Assembly: GCA_002730655.1 (NCBI GenBank)
Contig: PCAT01000019.1
Coordinates: 1 to 19,678, forward strand
DNA: 19,678 nt
Source: Balneola sp.
Lineage (GTDB): Bacteria > Bacteroidota > Rhodothermia > Balneolales > Balneolaceae
Direction: 5' to 3'
Below the pieces are notes generated by a model that ran no database searches, was not told the DNA's origin, and saw only the letters and a list, made by a program, of their open reading frames with translations. A program made the position numbers and the translations under genes. Positions 1 to 7,633 of the stretch are shown here, piece after piece; the first letter of the stretch is position 1; each line of letters opens with the position of its first letter.

Positions 1-532
1 CAGAAAAGCTCTCGCCGCAACCGCAGCTATCGGTAGCATTGGGATTATCAAACACAAAGCCACGTGCATCTAGTCCCTCAGGATAATCAATACTAATCCC
101 TTCTAAATAAATAAGGTGTTCTTTTTTTACAATAATCTCTACTCCAAAACTATCGTACATTTGATCATCATCAGAAAGATAGTCTAAGCCTAATTTATAG
201 CTAAGGCCTGAGCAGCCACCCCCTTCAACCGCAACACGCAAGTATAATCCGGGTTCCAAGCCTTCTTTCTCTACAATTTTCTGTACTTGCTGAGCCGCTC
301 GTTCGGTAAGCACAATAGGTCGCTCGATTTCAAGATCAAATCTTTCAACATTTTGTAGTCCTTTATCTATATGAGTTTGACCTGTTGAGGAATCCTCGGA
401 AACATCATCTTCATCCAAATCAATCAACGAAGCAATTACATCGTCCAATGAATCTTGTAACAATTCATTCGCGTCTAATTTCTCTTCGAGATTATGCCTA
501 GATTTTTTGAGTATATCTTTCTTTTGGCCCAT
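1..532 (-). CDS. A-type iron-sulfur carrier protein (IscA/ErpA/SufA/HesB family), 3' end cut by window
   Basis: A-type carriers bind a [2Fe-2S] or [4Fe-4S] cluster and pass it to apo-proteins in the cytoplasm. Reading from the ATG at 532 gives 177 codons, open to the window edge. The family's three cluster-binding cysteines are present: Cys107 in a GGGCSGLSY motif, and Cys170 and Cys172 in DSCGCGESF. The last motif normally lies a few residues from the C-terminus, so the protein is nearly complete. The carrier domain begins near residue 68; before it is an acidic extension of about 65 residues that typical 105-125-residue members lack, with no ATG further in to offer a shorter start. It is the last gene seen in the lpdA-lipB-lipA operon, 11 bases after the AlbA_2 gene. 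Feeding clusters to LipA is a reasonable inference, not shown. I cannot tell ErpA from IscA or SufA, so no symbol is given. Confidence 0.9.
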   Translation of the reverse strand, partial: MGQKKDILKKSRHNLEEKLDANELLQDSLDDVIASLIDLDEDDVSEDSSTGQTHIDKGLQNVERFDLEIERPIVLTERAAQQVQKIVEKEGLEPGLYLRVAVEGGGCSGLSYKLGLDYLSDDDQMYDSFGVEIIVKKEHLIYLEGISIDYPEGLDARGFVFDNPNATDSCGCGESFS

Positions 533-543
533 AATGTTTAATA

Positions 544-1248
544 TTACGTAGATTTTACGGAAAATGTATAATGTGCTTTACCGTCTTTTTCATAGAGATC
601 CAATATCCCAGCACTTACTAAATTCACTAATATTTTGGTCGCTCTGTAACTATTGATATATGCAATATTAGAAAAATCTAATACTGTAATAACACTGTAT
701 TCTTTTAGATAACGGAATAAAATTTGTTCTTTCTCACCATACTCAAAGGTAATTCCTTGGGTAGCCCCATCTTGTTTTAAAACCTGAATATATTCATTAC
801 TTGCCTCAACGCTAGAATCGTCTACTCGGACAAATACCTTCCGTATTTTACTGGATTTACCAGCTTTTACCTGTACTGGTTTTACGGGAGATTCAGGTAC
901 ATTTACAATAAGAATATCCCGTTGCCCAATTTGAAAGAGTTCGAAAGTAATGCTTACGGGCGGAACACATTCTTGCTCTGCTGCTTGTTTGAGCCAAAAC
1001 TCTTCTTCCAAATAAGTCTCTAAACCAATCAACTCACCATTATCTCCCACTCCAACTAATATGATTCCTCCTTCGGTGTTAGCAAAAGCGGCAATTTCAC
1101 GTGCCAATTTTTCCGGGGATGTTACTTTCTGTTTAAACTCCAAAAAAGACGATTCTCCTCGCTCAACCAGATTTGTCAGATCGGCCTTCGACATAGAACT
1201 AAATGTAGTCGTTCCCGAATACTTTAAATACTGTTCGTATTCCTCCAT
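544..1248 (-). CDS. AlbA_2 (Schlafen-type) domain protein with C-terminal winged-helix-like region
   Basis: The N-terminal two thirds (about residues 24-155) matches the AlbA_2/divergent AAA_4 family. It has an E-SSFLEFKQK opening, then AREIAAFANTEGGIILVGV followed by GELIGL, the usual core of this putative nucleic-acid-binding domain. Residues about 165-225 look like a winged helix (a leucine- and tyrosine-rich helical region with a short beta-like end). Many family members are transcriptional regulators or sit near them; the target here is unknown. The ATG at 1248 shares one base with the gpsA stop codon (TGATG), which implies translational coupling. A TTG directly before it (1251) would add one residue. 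The gene ends 11 bases before the A-type Fe-S carrier. Being inside a lipoate/phospholipid operon is odd for a regulator, and autoregulation is only a guess. Confidence 0.8.
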   Translation of the reverse strand: MEEYEQYLKYSGTTTFSSMSKADLTNLVERGESSFLEFKQKVTSPEKLAREIAAFANTEGGIILVGVGDNGELIGLETYLEEEFWLKQAAEQECVPPVSITFELFQIGQRDILIVNVPESPVKPVQVKAGKSSKIRKVFVRVDDSSVEASNEYIQVLKQDGATQGITFEYGEKEQILFRYLKEYSVITVLDFSNIAYINSYRATKILVNLVSAGILDLYEKDGKAHYTFSVKST

Positions 1249-2273
1249 CAATAAATGCCCTGTAAACCTTCTTGTTTAGGATCGCGATTCATCAGCTGTG
1301 TCATTGCATCAATAGGATTTACTCGTTCGAAAAGCACTTGGTATACCGCTGAAGTAATGGGCATTTCAATCGAATTTTTTCGTGCCCAATAATACACCGC
1401 TTTAGTTGTTTTAACGCCTTCGGCTACCATCTCCATTCCATCAATAATCTCTTCTAGGTTTTTCCCTTCCCCGATGAGTTGCCCCAAACGTCGGTTACGA
1501 CTGTACTCTGAAGTACAAGTCACTATTAAATCCCCCATCCCTGTAAGCCCAGAAAATGTGTCTGTAAATGCACCAAAATGCGCTCCCATAAGCTTCATTT
1601 CGTGTAATCCGCGTGTTATAAGCGCCGCTTTAGTATTATCTCCCCATCCTGCACCGTCAATAACCCCAGCTGCTATAGCCATAATGTTTTTAACAGAACC
1701 TCCTATTTCAACCCCTGCCACATCATTATTAACATAAATACGAAACATAGGCGTCATACATGTATCTTGAATATAGGTAGCCACCTGAGAGGAATATGAT
1801 GATGCTACAACCGTTGTTGGTTTTTGATGAGCTACCTCCTCGGCGTGGCTAGGCCCTGATAATACTCCAATCTGGTCAGAGCTAATCACACCTTCAAGTA
1901 TATCGACAAGTACCTGAGACATTGTTTTAAAGCTCTTCTGTTCAATTCCTTTTGACACAGTTATAACAACTTCATTGCCACTGAGCATAGGTTTTATACG
2001 ACTAGCCATATCGCGTAAGGTATGTGATGGAGTTGCTAGCACCAATAAATCTTTTTCTTGTACAACCTCAAATAGCCCCGATACAGCAAAGACTGCATCA
2101 GGCAACACTAGATCCGGCAAATATTTAGGATTAAGATTAAGGGTATTTATATGTGCAACAATTTCTGGTTCTCTAGCCCAAACTTGGACCTGGTTCCCCG
2201 CCTCATGAAATACCTTAGCTAAGGCTGTTCCAAAGCTACCTGCTCCAATAATCCCAATACGTTGTTTGCTCAT
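1248..2273 (-). CDS. gpsA: NAD(P)-dependent glycerol-3-phosphate dehydrogenase
   Basis: Reduces dihydroxyacetone phosphate to sn-glycerol-3-phosphate, the backbone of phospholipids, in the cytoplasm. The 341 residues match the usual length. The Rossmann dinucleotide loop GAGSFGTALA is at residues 10-19, KGIEQ at 108-112, and the catalytic lysine is Lys195 in GGSVKNIMAIAAG. The substrate-binding GMGDLIVTCTSEYSRNRRLG stretch lies at about 245-264. The ATG at 2273 follows an AAGG-type ribosome-binding site and sits 9 bases after plsY. The product is the direct substrate of PlsY, so the two genes form a metabolic pair. Its stop codon overlaps the start of the AlbA_2 gene. Confidence 0.97.
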   Translation of the reverse strand: MSKQRIGIIGAGSFGTALAKVFHEAGNQVQVWAREPEIVAHINTLNLNPKYLPDLVLPDAVFAVSGLFEVVQEKDLLVLATPSHTLRDMASRIKPMLSGNEVVITVSKGIEQKSFKTMSQVLVDILEGVISSDQIGVLSGPSHAEEVAHQKPTTVVASSYSSQVATYIQDTCMTPMFRIYVNNDVAGVEIGGSVKNIMAIAAGVIDGAGWGDNTKAALITRGLHEMKLMGAHFGAFTDTFSGLTGMGDLIVTCTSEYSRNRRLGQLIGEGKNLEEIIDGMEMVAEGVKTTKAVYYWARKNSIEMPITSAVYQVLFERVNPIDAMTQLMNRDPKQEGLQGIY

Positions 2274-2282
2274 AATTAGCCT

Positions 2283-2978
2283 TCAATTCACAGAGGATGT
2301 GCTCGCCTCAGTAGAAGTAATGGTTGATGACCCTGCACCGACTTTATTTTCAGTACCAGCGATTAAGCGACCGATATTTACTTTATGCTTATAAATTATT
2401 CCAAATGCTATCATGGCAGCAATGATGATTATACTACCATCTACATACCTATCCAAACCATAGCGCATAATTAACAAAGTAATCGGGTAAATAGCAGTAG
2501 AAACGATGGACGCTAAGGAAACATACCTAGTAATCCAGACGATGAGTCCAAAAAGTGCAAATGAAATGCCAATGGAAATAGGCTCGATACCAAAAAGCAT
2601 TCCGCAGGCAGTGGCTGCCCCCTTTCCACCTTTAAAGCCAGCAAAAACAGGAAACATATGACCGAATACAGCCGCCATTCCGCAAGAAATACTAAGAAAG
2701 GCCTCTACATCCCAATTAGGGGGGGCTAGTGGGCCACTGAACCAAAAAAAAGCCAAGTCACTGATCCAAAATGAGCTCACAAAACCTTTCATAAAATCTA
2801 ATACAAAAACCGTCACACCAAAGGGTACACCTAAAACTCGAAATGTATTGGTCGTGCCTGCATTTCCGCTTCCGTGTTCACGTACATCGATTCCCTTAAA
2901 GGCTTTACCCACCCAGATCGCGGATGGTGTAGAGCCTAACAAATAGCTTATAAAAAGTACGGTTACTGTTGCTGCCAT
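2283..2978 (-). CDS. plsY: Glycerol-3-phosphate acyltransferase (acyl-phosphate dependent)
   Basis: Inner-membrane enzyme that moves an acyl group from acyl-phosphate to glycerol-3-phosphate, giving lysophosphatidic acid. All the family signatures are visible: GSTPSA at residues 15-20, the glycine-rich HGSGNAGTTNTFRVLG at 35-50, and FKGGKGAAT at 115-123. Near the C-terminus is the conserved KHKVNIGRLIAGTENKVG stretch (about 197-214). Several hydrophobic segments (about 3-18, 52-80, 94-112, 128-150, 155-171, 181-195) fit the polytopic fold. At 231 residues it is longer than the usual 195-215; the excess is a Ser/Thr-rich tail after residue 214. A GGAG ribosome-binding site lies 5 bases before the ATG. 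It lies between lipA (40 bases) and gpsA (9 bases). Confidence 0.96.
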   Translation of the reverse strand: MAATVTVLFISYLLGSTPSAIWVGKAFKGIDVREHGSGNAGTTNTFRVLGVPFGVTVFVLDFMKGFVSSFWISDLAFFWFSGPLAPPNWDVEAFLSISCGMAAVFGHMFPVFAGFKGGKGAATACGMLFGIEPISIGISFALFGLIVWITRYVSLASIVSTAIYPITLLIMRYGLDRYVDGSIIIIAAMIAFGIIYKHKVNIGRLIAGTENKVGAGSSTITSTEASTSSVN

Positions 2979-3018
2979 TCTAACTCCGACTAGTTAATTA
3001 ACAAAGGTGCTTGTCACA

Positions 3019-3894
3019 CTAAACGTGGCGCTCGGCATGATACGAAGAGCGGACCAAAGGGCCACTCTCAACATGCTCGATACCTAGAAGCTCACCTATT
3101 TCTTTGTATTCCACAAACTGATCCGGATGAATCCAATCTTTCACTGGATGATGCATTTTAGTCGGCTGCATATACTGCCCAATAGTAAGTACGTCCACTT
3201 GATGATCCGCACAATCTTGCATGAGCTCAATAACCTGTTCTCTAGATTCACCCAGCCCAACCATAATTCCTGTTTTAGAACGGATACCAGCTTTTTTTGT
3301 ACGCAACAACAGATCAAGCGATCGTTGATATTTAGCCTGTGGACGAATTCTCCGATAGAGCCTAGGTACTGTTTCCAAATTATGACTCAATACATCGGGT
3401 GGAGTATCCAATACAATTTGTAAAGTCTCCCAATGACCCTTAAAGTCAGGTATAAGAGATTCAATAGTAACTCCATGAATGAGACGCCGCAATTCGGTGT
3501 GAGTTGCTGCAAAAATAGGCGCCCCTCCATCCTTTCTGTCATCTCGATTTATAGACGTTAAAACAACGTGTTTAAGACCCATTTTACATGCTGCATCTGC
3601 TACGCGTACGGGTTCCTCCCAATCTAATTCAGCTGGGGGCCGGCCCGTTTTAATAGCACAGAAAGCACAGGATCTCGTGCATACATCACCTAGAAGCATA
3701 AAAGTTGCTGTCCCAGCACCCCAGCATTCGCCCATATTAGGGCAACGAGCTTCTGAGCAGACTGTATTTAACTTATACTCATTTATAGTATCGAGTACTT
3801 CTTTAAACTTTTCACCAGAAGGAAGCTTTACGCGTAACCAATCAGGTCGTCTTTTGGTAATAGCACGATCTATTACATTCAATTCTTTAATCAT
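3019..3894 (-). CDS. lipA: Lipoyl synthase (radical SAM)
   Basis: Inserts two sulfur atoms into protein-bound octanoyl groups to make lipoyl cofactor on 2-oxoacid dehydrogenases and GcvH. The auxiliary [4Fe-4S] ligands are Cys46, Cys51 and Cys57 (CSEARCPNMGEC), and the radical-SAM cluster ligands are Cys72, Cys76 and Cys79 (CTRSCAFC). The C-terminal RSSYHAE motif (282-288) supplies the conserved serine ligand of the auxiliary cluster. The length of 291 residues is normal. The start is well supported by an AAGGAG ribosome-binding site at 3902-3907, 7 bases before the ATG. It lies 61 bases after lipB, which supplies the octanoylated substrate. The A-type Fe-S carrier at the end of the operon could help mature it. 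Confidence 0.98.
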   Translation of the reverse strand: MIKELNVIDRAITKRRPDWLRVKLPSGEKFKEVLDTINEYKLNTVCSEARCPNMGECWGAGTATFMLLGDVCTRSCAFCAIKTGRPPAELDWEEPVRVADAACKMGLKHVVLTSINRDDRKDGGAPIFAATHTELRRLIHGVTIESLIPDFKGHWETLQIVLDTPPDVLSHNLETVPRLYRRIRPQAKYQRSLDLLLRTKKAGIRSKTGIMVGLGESREQVIELMQDCADHQVDVLTIGQYMQPTKMHHPVKDWIHPDQFVEYKEIGELLGIEHVESGPLVRSSYHAERHV

Positions 3895-3901
3895 AATCTT
3901 G

Positions 3902-3907
3902 CTCCTT
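3902..3907 (-). promoter_or_regulatory. Shine-Dalgarno site of lipA
   Basis: AAGGAG on the minus strand, 7 bases from the lipA ATG at 3894. It is the clearest Shine-Dalgarno sequence in the window and fixes the lipA start. Most other genes here (for example prfC, smpB, lipB, the deiminase) have no recognisable one. Confidence 0.75.
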
Positions 3908-3955
3908 TCTGCGATGCCCTTTATAGACGATTATTAAAACTTTTCAGCAGGTTCA

Positions 3956-4723
3956 TCACCCATTATGTACTGTATTAAAATACGAAATTTTATCTTGTAG
4001 TTCTCTGCAACCACCTGCCCAATGAGCTTGCATTTGAAAAACCTCCTCAAAGGATTGAACTATTTGCTTTTTAACCAAATCAAAAGAGACTTCCGTTCCT
4101 AACTCCCGTTGCAGGCTGGTAACCTGTTTATCTTGAATGCCACAAGGGATAATATGAGAAAAGTAATCCATATCGGTAGACACATTAAGAGCAAATCCAT
4201 GCATAGTCACCCATCTAGAGGTGCGAATGCCCATCGCGGCTATTTTTCGATTTTTGAGCCAAACACCGGTTTGACCTTCTGCCCTGCCAGCTTCTAGCTC
4301 ATACTGGGCCAAGGTTCGAATCAATACTTCTTCTAAATAGCGAAGATATTTATGTATATCAGTGAAATGACGGTCCAAATCCAATATCGGGTATCCAACA
4401 ACTTGCCCTGGGCCATGGTAAGTGATATCCCCTCCACGGTCCACCGGGACAAATTCAGCTTCAATCTCGTTAAGTTCTGCTACTGAGCGTAACAAATGTC
4501 CGGCATTTCCACTTTTTCCCAAAGTATACACATGTGGATGCTCTACAAAAAGCAGTATATCGGCCAAATCGTTATTTGTATATTCGGTGTGCTCCGGATT
4601 TCTCTTTTGCTGGATAAGTGCGTTCTGAAGTTCCTTTTGAAGGTCCCACACGTCTCGGTACCCTGCTCGTTCGAGATCATAAACATCTAAGGTTGAACGA
4701 GCTTCTGAAGCACCTTCCTTCAT
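3956..4723 (-). CDS. lipB: Octanoyltransferase (lipoate-protein ligase B)
   Basis: Transfers octanoate from octanoyl-ACP to the lipoyl-domain lysine of target enzymes, the first step of de novo lipoylation. The family signature RGGDITYHGPGQ is at residues 96-107. The conserved lysine is Lys160 (NRKIAAMGI), followed by VTMHGFALNV at 172-181, and the acyl-carrying cysteine is Cys194 in IIPCGIQDKQVTSL. At 255 residues it is somewhat longer than many members, with about 15 extra residues at the N-terminus. The ATG at 4723 has no clear ribosome-binding site. An ATG six bases upstream is followed at once by an in-frame stop, so it is not a start. It lies 23 bases after lpdA. Confidence 0.97.
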   Translation of the reverse strand: MKEGASEARSTLDVYDLERAGYRDVWDLQKELQNALIQQKRNPEHTEYTNNDLADILLFVEHPHVYTLGKSGNAGHLLRSVAELNEIEAEFVPVDRGGDITYHGPGQVVGYPILDLDRHFTDIHKYLRYLEEVLIRTLAQYELEAGRAEGQTGVWLKNRKIAAMGIRTSRWVTMHGFALNVSTDMDYFSHIIPCGIQDKQVTSLQRELGTEVSFDLVKKQIVQSFEEVFQMQAHWAGGCRELQDKISYFNTVHNG

Positions 4724-4746
4724 ATCATTAAAGTTGGATTTATAGC

Positions 4747-6165
4747 TTATTTTTTTATTGGGGTACCTAAGTGAACCCCTTCGTTATAGGCTTCAGCAAC
4801 CGCCTCCATTACCGCTTCTGACAGGGTTGGATGAGGATGCACAGCGCTGATAATCTCATGACCGGTTGTTTCTAAATCCCTAGCAACTACTGCTTCAGCT
4901 ATCATTTCGGTAACACCAAAACCAATCATGTGGCAACCTAACCACTCTCCATATTTAGCATCAAATATCACTTTTACAAAGCCTTCCTCATGTCCTAGAG
5001 CTGTTGCTTTACCGCTTGCAGATAATGGAAATTTACCCACTTTCAACTCGTAACCCGCTTCTTTAGCTGCAGCTTCAGTCAAACCAACAGATGCTACTTG
5101 AGGCTCACAGTAGGTACAACCAGGAATATTTTCATAATTAATTGCTTTCGGATTTTTACCCGATAGTTGTTCAACGAGTACAATAGCTTCATGAGAGGCT
5201 TTATGAGCCAACCAAGGTGCACCAATAATATCACCAACCGCATAAACACCTTCCACTCCAGTGGAATAAGTAGATCGATCCACTACAATAGCCCCTCGTT
5301 CTATCTTAACGCCTATTTCTTCTAAGCCTAATCCTTCAACATTACCGGTCACTCCAACGGCCGATAGCACCACATCTGCCTCAATCTTTTGCTCTCCTTT
5401 TTTGTTCTTAACAGTTACTTCTACCCCTTTTCCTTTTTTAGTAACCGACTCAACTGTACTTTCAGTGAGAATATTCATCCCTTTTTTCTTGTAAATTTTA
5501 CCTAGCTCTTTACCAACATCGATATCTTCTACCGGTACTAAGGTTTTCTGCAATTCAACTAAGGTGACTTCCGTTCCAATAGTATTATAGAAATATGCAA
5601 ACTCTACTCCAATCGCTCCAGCACCCACGATAACCATCTTTTTTGGCTGCTTTTCCATGGTCATTGCGATCTCAGAATCGATAATCATTTTACCGTCAAT
5701 AGGAAGATTTGGTAAGACGCGAGGGCGGGCGCCCGTAGCAATAATGAAGTTCTTTGCTTTAATACGATCAGTCTGCTTACCGGACTCATCCTGTACTTGT
5801 AACTCAGATTTAGAGTCAAAAACCCCAGTACCCATAAATACCTGTATTTTATTAGCCTTCATTAGGAACTGAACCCCTTTACTCATCTTATTCGCAATAC
5901 CACGGCTCCGCTTTACCATACCACCAAAATCAGCCTTAGAACCAGTCACTTCGATTCCATAATCTGAAGCATGTTGAATAGATTCGAGTACCTCGGCAGA
6001 CCGTAATAATGCCTTGGTCGGTATACACCCAATATTCAAGCAAACCCCACCAAGATGTCGTTTTTCTACAATTGCGGTAGAAAAGCCAAGTTGAGAAGCT
6101 CTAATCGCAGCTACATAACCACCAGGGCCTGAGCCTATTACACATATATCAAATTCTTTAGCCAT
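4747..6165 (-). CDS. lpdA: Dihydrolipoyl dehydrogenase (E3)
   Basis: FAD enzyme that reoxidises dihydrolipoamide with NAD+ in the pyruvate, 2-oxoglutarate or branched-chain dehydrogenase complexes and the glycine cleavage system. The FAD-binding loop GSGPGGYVAA is at residues 11-20, and the redox disulfide is Cys42/Cys47 in GGVCLNIGCIPTKALL. The NAD-binding GAGAIGVEFA motif is in the middle of the protein, and the catalytic dyad His445/Glu450 is in HPHPTLSEAV near the C-terminus. The 472 residues are typical. It is the first gene of the minus-strand operon and is followed by the two lipoate-making genes, so cofactor synthesis and use are co-transcribed. No E1 or E2 gene is in view, so which complex it serves is unknown. 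Confidence 0.97.
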   Translation of the reverse strand: MAKEFDICVIGSGPGGYVAAIRASQLGFSTAIVEKRHLGGVCLNIGCIPTKALLRSAEVLESIQHASDYGIEVTGSKADFGGMVKRSRGIANKMSKGVQFLMKANKIQVFMGTGVFDSKSELQVQDESGKQTDRIKAKNFIIATGARPRVLPNLPIDGKMIIDSEIAMTMEKQPKKMVIVGAGAIGVEFAYFYNTIGTEVTLVELQKTLVPVEDIDVGKELGKIYKKKGMNILTESTVESVTKKGKGVEVTVKNKKGEQKIEADVVLSAVGVTGNVEGLGLEEIGVKIERGAIVVDRSTYSTGVEGVYAVGDIIGAPWLAHKASHEAIVLVEQLSGKNPKAINYENIPGCTYCEPQVASVGLTEAAAKEAGYELKVGKFPLSASGKATALGHEEGFVKVIFDAKYGEWLGCHMIGFGVTEMIAEAVVARDLETTGHEIISAVHPHPTLSEAVMEAVAEAYNEGVHLGTPIKK

Positions 6166-6244
6166 AATTCTTTTTCTTCGATTGGGTTTGTATTTACCTC
6201 ATTTAATTGGGTTTTGCTGTCGGAATCTCCTAAGAATAATGCCT

Positions 6245-6273
6245 ATATAACCCAAATACTTTCAATTAAACAA
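6245..6273 (-). promoter_or_regulatory. Candidate promoter of the lpdA-lipB-lipA-plsY-gpsA operon
   Basis: On the minus strand a TTGTTT box (6268-6273) is followed, after 17 bases, by TTATAT (6245-6250), a sigma70-like layout. Transcription would start near 6238, leaving a leader of about 70 bases before the lpdA ATG. The Bacteroidota TAnnTTTG box is not seen. Prediction by eye only. Confidence 0.4.
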
Positions 6274-6365
6274 GATGTTTAGAGAAATATTCTTTAGATT
6301 TTAAATATAAGGCATTTCTAGTTGATAGTCATATGGGATTCCCATCAAGATCCAGTGCAAACTGA

Positions 6366-6395
6366 TTGATGTATTTGCCAAATCTTTGGTATACT
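6366..6395 (+). promoter_or_regulatory. Candidate promoter of the lytic transglycosylase gene
   Basis: TTGATG (6366-6371), an 18-base spacer, then TATACT (6390-6395), close to the general sigma70 consensus. Transcription would start near 6402, about 30 bases before the ATG at 6431. This favours that start over later ones. Confidence 0.45.
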
Positions 6396-6430
6396 AAGGG
6401 CAAAGTTTGAAAGTAGAAACTAATTAGCTT

Positions 6431-7375
6431 ATGAAACCCCACGAATATATAATTCAGCACTTAGTGCATAAAAATTGTCACAGCTATGCTAGACTAACAT
6501 GCTTAGAACCTAGAGGTCATGCTTTGCTTGAACAAATCTCCCGTATACTCCAGTCAATTTTTAGACATGGACTCGTCATAGCACTTTCAATTACTTTTTT
6601 GGGGGCAGAACTCGCAAATGCACAATCGGTAGAATCTACTACACAATCACCTGAAATTGAGACCCAATCAATACCAGCACACATTCAAAGACGAATAGAA
6701 TTAATTGAGAGTCAGTTTAGCGACATGAATTGGGATTTATATGAGTATCTCGCCGATGATAGATTCCAATACATTGAGGGAATTACCGAAAAATTCACAC
6801 GCTCCGCTGAACGTCGGATCGAAAGCTTTGAGGATTATAAAGAAATATTAGCCTACGAAATAAAGAAAAATAAATTAGCTGAATTTTATGACACCTACTC
6901 CGATGAGTTGATAGCTGCAGAAAAAGAATTTGGCATCCCAAAAGAAATTATTATGGGTATATTAGGTGTTGAATCTGAGTTTGGTCGCTACAAGGGGAAT
7001 TATAACCCACTTAATGCTTACATTTCTATGATGGCAGAAGATTACAGATACAGTTTCGCTGAGGCACAGCTGATCGAATTGCTTCGTTTTTGTAAGCGAA
7101 CTGGCTTAGATGTAATGAGCTTACAATCAAGCTATGCTGGGGCTATGACCTATGCCCAATTTATCCCCTACTCTTTAAACAGATGGTGGAAAAATAGCAA
7201 AGGTCAAGGACTGTATCACATGCCTGATAATATCCGGTCAGTAGCAAATTATCTAGCACATTTTACAAAAATCGAAGGTAATGTTAAAGATGCAATCTTA
7301 CGATATAATACTAGTTCACTATATCAGCAAGCCGTACTTTCCTTGGCCGAAGATGCTAAACAGGTAATTCCTTAA
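6431..7375 (+). CDS. Exported lytic murein transglycosylase, MltB-like (SLT_2 family)
   Basis: Cleaves the MurNAc-GlcNAc bond of peptidoglycan in the periplasm, forming 1,6-anhydro-MurNAc. The lysozyme-like core spans about residues 150-305. It contains GVESEFGRYKGNY, whose first Glu (Glu181) fits the catalytic acid of MltB, and SSYAGAMTYAQFIPYS, the family's second signature. A hydrophobic segment at 47-61 followed by an AEL-ANA|QS site (cleavage after Ala64) is a signal peptide. It starts unusually late, because 45 polar residues precede it. Starting instead at the TTG at 6524, which has an AGAGG stretch just upstream, would give a normal signal peptide of about 33 residues. The family's DUF1906-like or peptidoglycan-binding add-on domains are absent. 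It is transcribed alone, divergent from lpdA. Confidence 0.88.
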   Translation: MKPHEYIIQHLVHKNCHSYARLTCLEPRGHALLEQISRILQSIFRHGLVIALSITFLGAELANAQSVESTTQSPEIETQSIPAHIQRRIELIESQFSDMNWDLYEYLADDRFQYIEGITEKFTRSAERRIESFEDYKEILAYEIKKNKLAEFYDTYSDELIAAEKEFGIPKEIIMGILGVESEFGRYKGNYNPLNAYISMMAEDYRYSFAEAQLIELLRFCKRTGLDVMSLQSSYAGAMTYAQFIPYSLNRWWKNSKGQGLYHMPDNIRSVANYLAHFTKIEGNVKDAILRYNTSSLYQQAVLSLAEDAKQVIP

Positions 7376-7395
7376 TCATACACCATTAGCGAGTG

Positions 7396-7548
7396 TCACC
7401 CAACGCTTACTTTGCTTATATTTACCAAGGTCGTTGAATGGTTTCTTAGCTCTTGAATATTTTTTATGGCCTCTACATGGGGTTCATTTTGGACTATATG
7501 ACCTTTAGAAAACTGATTTAATAAGTTAAAGATTGCTTGCGTTTGCAT
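7396..7548 (-). CDS. Possible small ORF of 50 codons, unknown
   Basis: In the 258-base gap between the transglycosylase and prfC, the minus strand has an ATG at 7548 and 50 sense codons to a TGA. The peptide begins MQTQAIFNLLNQF and contains an Asn/Gln/His-rich amphipathic stretch, with no cysteine and no membrane segment. It lies 85 bases downstream of the prfC stop on the same strand, with no terminator seen between them. There is no Shine-Dalgarno sequence and no family I recognise. It may be chance or a remnant. No other content was seen in this gap. Confidence 0.22.
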   Translation of the reverse strand: MQTQAIFNLLNQFSKGHIVQNEPHVEAIKNIQELRNHSTTLVNISKVSVG

Positions 7549-7633
7549 TTTAGATCTTCATAAACAAACTCTATAAAAAGCGTGTTTATTTCTGGATTTT
7601 TAATTGATGTTATGTGTCTTTATTGTTTTTGGG

